Part shown: piece after piece, positions 15,660 through 20,483 of the stretch | Layout of the letters: the number at the start of each line of letters is the position of its first letter | How positions within the stretch are numbered: position 1 is the stretch's first letter | Origin: Bacillota bacterium | GTDB taxonomy: Bacteria > Bacillota > Clostridia > Lachnospirales > Lachnospiraceae | Direction of reading: 5' to 3' | Assembly: GCA_023421075.1 (NCBI GenBank) | Contig: JAEZUM010000065.1 | Location: 1 to 20,483 of the forward strand | Length of the DNA: 20,483 bases | Notes under the pieces: generated by a model | Database searches by the model: none | Told to the model about the DNA's origin: nothing | What the model saw: only the letters and a program-made list of their open reading frames with translations | Translations under genes and position numbers: made by a program

Positions 15660-17723
15660 TTAATAATTCATATTCTCAAGAACAATATCATACACTGCCA
15701 GGCTATAGTCCTCCATGTTGTCATAGGATAATAACCGGACTGCTTCTTCTTCCGTTAAATGAAAAACATTATTTAATTCTGCTAGTATCTGTTCTCTGAC
15801 GTAATCCAAATCAGATTCAATTCCCAGCATTGTCGCAAGTTCAATATATTTATCATAGCGGCTGAGCCCCTTCAATAAAGAATCCAAGGCCTCAGGATAT
15901 TGTTTTAAAGCATAGTAATTATTGTAGGAGTTTAATTGCTTATTAACAAACATAACTGTCTGAATTTTATCAAAAAGTCCGATATCTTCATCTTTAATAT
16001 CCACACCATACACTTCATTATAAGCTTGGGTATACTTACGATGATTAAAATAATTTGTTGCATGCTGGATACTCAAGGTATAGGTAACCATATTGGTACC
16101 TAGTATTAAGATAACCGCAATAATACCAAAAAAGAAAAATACAATAGAAGCTCCGACCCGATTAATACGGCCCGGATCCTCTTCAATTTCATCAATAACC
16201 TCAATAACTTCCTTCGTTTTCTTCTTTTTTTCGGCTTTATCCTTCTTATCGGCTTTCTTGGCAGCCTTATTCTTGCTGCCCTTTTGCTCTTGTGTACCAT
16301 CCTCATCCTCGTCGGCGGATGTTGCGTCTTTCTTGGCTTTTCCCTTAGCTTTCTTTGTCTTCTCTGCCTTCGGTTCTGCTGCTTTGCGCTGTTCCTCTTC
16401 AAACTTGGCAGCGGTCTTATCATTCTTAATATTTCCAAAGAGACGTTGAAATAGACTGAGTCCGGATTTCTCCTTCTTCTCTTTTCCCTTCGAGGTCTCC
16501 TTTTGCTCTTTTTCCTTCTTGCCTTTATTTCCCTTCTTCGAAGCTTTTGTAGGAACACTACCTAGAATCTCTTCTTCATTTTGTTCATAATCGTTCAAAG
16601 AAGATACCGCTTTTAAAGCATCTGAGAATACCTCTCCCACATTACTCGGCATAGTATTGTCTCTGGTGGGAGTTGCATTACCTGATAGCATATCACTTAT
16701 GGCACGAATATCCTCTGCTGCAGAATCCTCATCGGATACCTGTCCCAATAAACTAAGAAAATCATCGTGGTCTGCTTCGATCGGTTCAAAGTCATTCCCT
16801 TGGTCTTCCTCATCTTCAATAGAAGATAGCTGTTTTTCGAACTCTTCCACACCAAAGAGATTGAACAAATCCTCATCCGGATTTGCCATGTTTTGCTCTA
16901 CTGTAGCTTCCAGGCTCGGATTGTCAAGGCTATTCAGTAATTCATCCAGATCAAGATCAAGGTCAGTATCCTCCGATAATTCACTGTACTCATCCCCTGG
17001 TTCCTCATTGGCAGCTACCACGGGATCCTTAATGTTATTCGGTTCCTCCGTAGAGTATGCCTCTAATCGTTCCTTCTCCGGCTCGTTACCCTCAGCCTCT
17101 GATGTTATTAAGTCTAGGAATGACTCTTGTTCCGGCGAATCCTCATCATTCAATGATCTGATTGCCTCAGCGTCAGATTCAGCAATACTTACTTCGTCTT
17201 CTATGTATCTCTCTGCTTGCTGTTCATCAGCATATGCATCTACTACTACTTTATCTATTTCAGCTTGAAAATCAGGAACATCCTCTGTATAATCCTCATC
17301 ATCCAATATACCGGATAGGCTTCCTCCGAACAAATCTTCATCACTGATAACAAAATCAGTATCGATATCCGCGAGATCATCCTCAAAACGGAAGCTTTCA
17401 AAATCTTCAAGATCACTCAAATCAACCCTGTACAAATCGTCCTCATCCAAATCAGAAACAGGCTCAGGCGTTCTTCTTTGCCTGGTTGCTAGTGCTTGCT
17501 CGCTACCTTTCTTCTGAACAGGTTCGGTATCCTTGTCAGGGTTACTATCACTTGTATTATTCTTTTTCTTATATATATTTTCCGCAGATGGATTATTTTT
17601 TACAGAATTTAATAGACTGTCCAGATAAGACTCATTTGCTTTCGCTCCTACCTTATCTTGGCAGTCTTTACAGTATTCTGTCCCCTCTGGGATATTGGTT
17701 TTACAGCTCTTACATTTTGCCAT
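15660..17723 (-). CDS. Zinc-ribbon, charge-block, single-TM protein of unknown function (687 aa)
   Basis: I do not recognise a named family beyond the zinc ribbon. From the N-terminus: a short zinc ribbon (C4-x2-C7, C18-x2-C21); a long Asp/Glu/Ser-rich, probably disordered region (about 30-370); a Lys/Ala/Glu-rich block (about 395-510); one transmembrane helix (about 524-548, ASIVFFFFGIIAVILILG); and a C-terminal domain of about 140 residues with helical, TPR-like look (YFNHRKYTQAYNEVYG, YYALKQYPEALDSLLKGL). Topology is most likely ribbon and charged blocks inside the cell, C-terminus outside; this is inference. ATG at 17723 is chosen because it places the ribbon at the N-terminus as in MAKCKSCK; a GTG at 17738 would add five residues. 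It lies 93 bases behind cheW and touches hisH, so it may share the cheW promoter. Confidence 0.75.
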   Translation of the reverse strand: MAKCKSCKTNIPEGTEYCKDCQDKVGAKANESYLDSLLNSVKNNPSAENIYKKKNNTSDSNPDKDTEPVQKKGSEQALATRQRRTPEPVSDLDEDDLYRVDLSDLEDFESFRFEDDLADIDTDFVISDEDLFGGSLSGILDDEDYTEDVPDFQAEIDKVVVDAYADEQQAERYIEDEVSIAESDAEAIRSLNDEDSPEQESFLDLITSEAEGNEPEKERLEAYSTEEPNNIKDPVVAANEEPGDEYSELSEDTDLDLDLDELLNSLDNPSLEATVEQNMANPDEDLFNLFGVEEFEKQLSSIEDEEDQGNDFEPIEADHDDFLSLLGQVSDEDSAAEDIRAISDMLSGNATPTRDNTMPSNVGEVFSDALKAVSSLNDYEQNEEEILGSVPTKASKKGNKGKKEKEQKETSKGKEKKEKSGLSLFQRLFGNIKNDKTAAKFEEEQRKAAEPKAEKTKKAKGKAKKDATSADEDEDGTQEQKGSKNKAAKKADKKDKAEKKKKTKEVIEVIDEIEEDPGRINRVGASIVFFFFGIIAVILILGTNMVTYTLSIQHATNYFNHRKYTQAYNEVYGVDIKDEDIGLFDKIQTVMFVNKQLNSYNNYYALKQYPEALDSLLKGLSRYDKYIELATMLGIESDLDYVREQILAELNNVFHLTEEEAVRLLSYDNMEDYSLAVYDIVLENMNY

Positions 17724-17816
17724 CCACGCACCGTCCACTATGTTTGTGTAGAAATTCTAATATATATATCGAACAACCATATGAATATATTTATACTATT
17801 CATAAAAAATAGTTGA

Positions 17817-18296
17817 TTAATTCACATTTACCTGTGGATTTACTTCTGTAATAATCTTTCTATAATCAAGCACTTCAATTTTATAGTCCTCATGTGCCAG
17901 AATTCCCTCTACAGCTGCCTTAAAGGAAGTTGTCAACTTCTTACCCGGCTTAGTGATCTCGTTCGACATGGCTCTGTGAATCCCCTTTACACTGTCAACA
18001 TGAAATGCAATATTCAAATTGTTGATACTGGTTACGATAAGCATCTCATTTCTAAAATCATCTACATCATTCAATTTGAGCAGCTTAACCAAATCTATAA
18101 TCGGAATAAGAAAGTCTCTTGGTTTGATGATACCTTCAATACAGGGATGAGCATTGGGTATCGACGTAGATTTCTTGTTATAAGGTAGAATCTCACGAAT
18201 ATCATTTACATTAATTCCGTAGGAATTGCCGCCGGCTCTAAACTCTAAAACCTCTATTTCCCTCACTACCTCATTCACTTGATTGTCTTTTTCCAT
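17817..18296 (-). CDS. cheW: CheW-like chemotaxis coupling protein
   Basis: A 159-aa protein made of one CheW domain. REIEVLEFRAGGNSYGINVNDIREIL is the first barrel strand region, IEGIIKPRDFLIPIIDLVKLL matches the family GxxxxRGxxxPxxDL pattern that contains the receptor-contact Arg, and MLIVTSINNLNIAFHVDSVKGI the following strands. CheW links chemoreceptors to the CheA kinase in membrane arrays. No receiver domain follows, so it is not a full CheV, although the sequence resembles CheV N-terminal domains. No cheA, receptor or flagellar gene is in the window. The ATG at 18296 follows GGAGG. Its own promoter is near consensus, and it looks like SigA rather than the SigD type expected for many motility genes. 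Confidence 0.92.
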   Translation of the reverse strand: MEKDNQVNEVVREIEVLEFRAGGNSYGINVNDIREILPYNKKSTSIPNAHPCIEGIIKPRDFLIPIIDLVKLLKLNDVDDFRNEMLIVTSINNLNIAFHVDSVKGIHRAMSNEITKPGKKLTTSFKAAVEGILAHEDYKIEVLDYRKIITEVNPQVNVN

Positions 18297-18371
18297 GCTA
18301 CTACCTCCATATGTGCATATAGCTGATTTTTCTTCATATATGTATATAAACTTACAAATTGGTCTAATTAT

Positions 18372-18400
18372 ATTATAGTGTTAAACTTTAGTTTTGTAAA
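18372..18400 (-). promoter_or_regulatory. SigA-type promoter of cheW
   Basis: On the minus strand TTTACA (18395-18400), a 17-base spacer and a perfect TATAAT (18372-18377). The leader is about 70 bases long. The palindrome ATATGTGCATAT (18309-18320) lies just ahead of the ribosome binding site. Confidence 0.8.
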
Positions 18401-18426
18401 GTCACAAACAATAGTAAATGGCGGTC

Positions 18427-18975
18427 TTATGGTCTACCAGTCTTGTACCTCGAGATTACTTCATCACTCCAAACTTGTACTTCTATGTATCGCTCCGGTC
18501 CAAATCGTCCGTCATCGTTCCAATCCTGCGGTAATCCATATCGATCGATTATCTCTAAGATTTCCTCATAATTATATAGCTTCTTACGATACTCCTTATT
18601 ATCATTAACACGAGAGCTAAAGGTCGGATGTGAATCACCATAGGTAAAGGATAATGTCGTTATGTCGAACTCATCGATTGGAATCTTGATATATGCGCTA
18701 TTCTCATACCAGGTGCTAAGCCATGGGCAATGTTCCACCACCATATAATGTGGTGCCATTCTTTCTACTCTTCCCTTCTTTTGAAGAAATAGCTCTCGAA
18801 CCAGATTTTCATAATAATGTCTATCCTCAACATATTGTGGATGACGCTTTGCACATAATACGTTTGGTTTCTGCTGCTTTATATTATGTAATACTCTTTT
18901 CGCTTCATCGATTGATACATCGGACAGATTAACAAACGGTCCTATACTTTTATCATAATAATGATAAAGATTCAT
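18427..18975 (-). CDS. Hypothetical protein (182 aa), probably conserved in clostridia
   Basis: I do not recognise a named domain. The protein is soluble, without signal peptide or membrane segment, and rich in aromatic residues (MNLYHYYDK, HCPWLSTWYENSAYIKIPI, SFTYGDSHPTF, EIIDRYGLPQDW, ERYIEVQVWSDEV). The string of motifs with conserved-looking Trp, Tyr, Asp and Pro residues suggests a folded domain, perhaps ligand or protein binding, but no function can be assigned. Start: ATG at 18975 with AGGGG close ahead; a GTG two codons upstream is the alternative. It stands alone between the GNAT pair and cheW, and no terminator was seen between it and the cheW promoter, so read-through into cheW is possible. 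Confidence 0.7.
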   Translation of the reverse strand: MNLYHYYDKSIGPFVNLSDVSIDEAKRVLHNIKQQKPNVLCAKRHPQYVEDRHYYENLVRELFLQKKGRVERMAPHYMVVEHCPWLSTWYENSAYIKIPIDEFDITTLSFTYGDSHPTFSSRVNDNKEYRKKLYNYEEILEIIDRYGLPQDWNDDGRFGPERYIEVQVWSDEVISRYKTGRP

Positions 18976-19072
18976 ACCCACCCCTTCGCTTTCTTTTCAA
19001 AATATAGGTTAGTATCATACAAAGTAATATCATTTTATGTACCTAAATAGACTGTATTTCTTACAACAATTA

Positions 19073-19600
19073 TCAGGTTAAAACTAATTGATAGGTTTTT
19101 CCCTCTGTTGCATACTTTCCTCCGCAATCATACTGGCAATCACATACATAAGTAAACCCCAATTTCTTAAGTACATTTTCTGATGCAGTATTCACCTTTG
19201 CATGACTGCCTTTTAATTCAGTAATCTTTATTTCTTCCTTTGCGAATTGAATCGCTGCTGTCATCGCTTCTGTTATGTAACCATAGCCCCAGTATTTTCG
19301 GCTAAGATTATAAGAAACCTCGTAAGCTAAGGTCTCACTGTCATAATAAATGAGGCAGGTCCCCATAAGCTCTCCGGTATCCTTCCCGGTTATTGCCCAT
19401 CGATACCAATCCTTTTTGTCTACCTGTCCTATCTCAAAATCGATCCATGACTTTGTTTTCTCAATATCATTATGACTTGACCAACACATATAACGTGCGA
19501 CTTCAGGATCACTCTCCCATCCGTTATAAACATCCAATGTATCGCCTTCTTGAAACGTTCTTAATATTAATCGCTTTGTCTCAAGCCTTGGTGTCTTCAT
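19073..19600 (-). CDS. GNAT family N-acetyltransferase, RimJ/RimL type
   Basis: A 175-aa acetyl-CoA-dependent acyltransferase. The N-terminus TPRLETKRLILRTFQEGD is the standard start of the RimJ/RimL (COG1670) group. The acetyl-CoA loop is RKYWGYGYITEAM (about 106-118), followed by the usual helix and the HAKVNTASENVLKKLGF region that ends the fold. Members acetylate ribosomal protein N-termini, other amines or antibiotics; the substrate here is unknown. AAGGGG precedes the ATG at 19600. It is 28 bases behind another GNAT gene on the same strand and should share its promoter. Confidence 0.92.
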   Translation of the reverse strand: MKTPRLETKRLILRTFQEGDTLDVYNGWESDPEVARYMCWSSHNDIEKTKSWIDFEIGQVDKKDWYRWAITGKDTGELMGTCLIYYDSETLAYEVSYNLSRKYWGYGYITEAMTAAIQFAKEEIKITELKGSHAKVNTASENVLKKLGFTYVCDCQYDCGGKYATEGKTYQLVLT

Positions 19601-19628
19601 ATTCTAATCCCCTTATACTATTTCGTAT

Positions 19629-20138
19629 TTATAGATCAATCCAATATCTTTGCTCAATTATTCCGTCGATCAGGAGCTCATTTTCTAAAACACCACCATT
19701 CTTCATAATACTTTTGGCAGATCCGATATTCTCCTTATCACAAACCATTAATACTTTACTAATTCCGAGACTCCTGCATTCCTTCAGTGCCAATCCTATC
19801 ATCTTTGTAGCATATCCTTTCCTCCGCTCAGAGGGACGAATTCCATCACCGATATGACCACCATTCAACAATAATGCTTCATTTAAATAATGTCTGATAT
19901 TCACAGCTCCGACAAAGATATTCCGATCAACATCCATACAAAATAGAGTGGTTGCCGGTACGTGATTCGAATCTCCTTTTCCTTCGTCATGAAAGCCTTT
20001 CAGATAGAGATCAAAATCCCGATAATCGTTCCTTCGTATGGAATAGGGAACGATTATCTCACCTGCATTGGTCCATTCATCCATCATATCAACCAGCTGG
20101 CTTTTATAAATGTAATCTAGCTTAACTAATTTAAGCAC
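19629..20138 (-). CDS. GNAT family N-acetyltransferase
   Basis: A 169-aa acetyltransferase of a different GNAT subgroup from its neighbour; it resembles the predicted acetyltransferases of the COG3981 type. The signature GHIGDGIRPSERRKGYATKM (about 93-112) holds the acetyl-CoA phosphate loop (RRKGYA), followed by GISKVLMVCDKENIGSAKSI and the closing strand. The substrate is unknown. The start is a GTG at 20138 with GGAGG nine bases ahead; no in-frame ATG with a better site exists nearby. It is the first gene after the rrn operon, with a strong promoter and an inverted repeat in its leader, and is followed by the second GNAT gene. Confidence 0.9.
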   Translation of the reverse strand: MLKLVKLDYIYKSQLVDMMDEWTNAGEIIVPYSIRRNDYRDFDLYLKGFHDEGKGDSNHVPATTLFCMDVDRNIFVGAVNIRHYLNEALLLNGGHIGDGIRPSERRKGYATKMIGLALKECRSLGISKVLMVCDKENIGSAKSIMKNGGVLENELLIDGIIEQRYWIDL

Positions 20139-20188
20139 TATGTATGTCCTCCATAAGAATATTTTTATTTCATTGGTAGACTTCTAGG

Positions 20189-20203
20189 GTGTATCCGTTA
20201 CAC
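20189..20203. promoter_or_regulatory. Inverted repeat in the GNAT leader, possible operator
   Basis: GTGTATCCGTTACAC is a perfect 5-base inverted repeat with a 5-base spacer, lying about +11 to +25 from the predicted transcription start. A second, overlapping option is GGTGTAT (20188-20194) with ATACACC (20213-20219). It may bind a regulator or form an RNA hairpin; no regulator gene is adjacent. Confidence 0.3.
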
Positions 20204-20220
20204 TGGAAAATAATACACCT

Positions 20221-20249
20221 ATCATAATGCATTGTACCGATACTGTCAA
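20221..20249 (-). promoter_or_regulatory. SigA-type promoter of the GNAT pair
   Basis: On the minus strand TTGACA (20244-20249), a 17-base spacer and TATGAT (20221-20226). This is one mismatch from consensus and should be strong; the leader is about 75 bases. Confidence 0.85.
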
Positions 20250-20283
20250 TTTATATAATATCCTTCCAGGTAAAATAGATAAC

Positions 20284-20313
20284 AAAAAAACCCAAAGCAA
20301 TCGCTTTGAGCTT
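20284..20313 (-). terminator. Intrinsic terminator of the rRNA operon
   Basis: On the minus strand the stem CAAAGC/GCTTTG has a GATT loop, extended by G-U and further pairs, followed by seven T (20284-20290). It is about 80 bases past the 23S rRNA 3' end and is a textbook intrinsic terminator. Confidence 0.92.
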
Positions 20314-20389
20314 CTGTACACCTATTAAATTATTGACTAAATCTACACTAGAAAATGATAAATTCATCCAAATTATTAACAAACCATTT

Positions 20390-20483
20390 TAGGTCAAGCC
20401 CTCGACCTATTAGTAACAGTCAGCTACATGCGTTACCGCACTTCCACCTCTGTCCTATCTACCTGTTAGTCTCTCAGGGGTCT
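20390..20483 (-). rRNA. rrl: 23S ribosomal RNA, 3' end (partial)
   Basis: The last 94 or so bases are the reverse complement of a bacterial 23S rRNA 3' end: the minus strand reads GTTACTAATAGGTCGAGGGC then TTGACC, which corresponds to the family 3' end in which GGCUUGACC pairs with the 5' GGUUAAG. The rest of the gene runs off the right edge. The exact 3' end is set by homology to within a few bases. No 5S rRNA or tRNA lies between this end and the terminator. Confidence 0.95.

Noticed and set aside
16093..17268. Plus-strand frames opposite the acidic and Lys-rich parts of the zinc-ribbon protein (Ser/Phe-rich translations of up to 203 aa) and a minus-strand Arg/Lys-rich frame at 16106-16558
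   Set aside because: These are shadows: GA-rich codons for Asp/Glu/Lys read as Ser/Phe on the other strand and Arg/Lys in the shifted frame. No ribosome binding sites.
17780..17804. Inverted repeat TATGAATA / TATTCATA between cheW and the zinc-ribbon gene as a terminator
   Set aside because: The T-run lies on the 5' side of the stem on the minus strand, there is no U-tract after it, and the stem is only A/T-rich; it may be chance in AT-rich DNA.
20310..20390. 5S rRNA or tRNA between the 23S end and the terminator
   Set aside because: The stretch is AT-rich and too short for 5S, and has no 5S blocks and no tRNA T-loop or acceptor pairing.
1..20483. Defence island, prophage, integrative element or CRISPR array
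   Set aside because: No recombinase, transposase, phage, restriction or cas-like gene and no regular direct repeats were seen; gene content is housekeeping.

Overview
The window reads as chromosome of an anaerobic, spore-forming, chemotactic low-GC Firmicute, most likely of the Lachnospiraceae (clostridial cluster XIVa). The grounds are AT-rich intergenic DNA, SigA-type promoters with GGAGG ribosome binding sites, a GerW/YtfJ sporulation gene next to a DUF2953 gene, CheW, and a very large anaerobe-type acyl-CoA dehydratase activase. The assignment is inference from gene content, not from a search. No phage, insertion sequence, integrase, tRNA or CRISPR array was seen.

Layout. Positions 1-5426 are all minus strand: gerW (cut by the left edge), a DUF2953 membrane protein, a small conserved-type protein, a 472-aa helical protein of unknown function, and a probable two-gene unit of a CorA-type Mg2+ channel followed by a rhomboid-like membrane protein with a zinc ribbon. 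Positions 5427-5856 carry no gene; I see a possible structured leader RNA for corA and a long hairpin behind the next gene. A tandem LysM protein (minus) diverges from the only two plus-strand genes: a 1409-aa activase/dehydratase fusion with a clear promoter, and a CPBP-family membrane protease. A bidirectional terminator separates these from an APC amino acid permease.

From 11774 to the right edge everything is again minus strand: APC permease, uracil-DNA glycosylase, hisF and hisH without other his genes, a zinc-ribbon / charge-block / single-TM protein, cheW with a near-consensus promoter, a 182-aa protein of unknown function, two different GNAT acetyltransferases behind a near-consensus promoter, then a strong rrn terminator and the 3' end of 23S rRNA running off the edge. 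No 5S gene lies between the 23S end and the terminator, so this rrn operon ends in 23S.

The minus strand is the direction of the rRNA operon and so probably the leading strand; the activase and the protease run against it. The window is mostly housekeeping. The parts most worth a second look are the possible corA leader RNA, the rhomboid-like protein with Cys where the catalytic Ser should be, the zinc-ribbon charge-block protein beside cheW, the stand-alone activase fusion, and the rrn operon without a 3' 5S gene.
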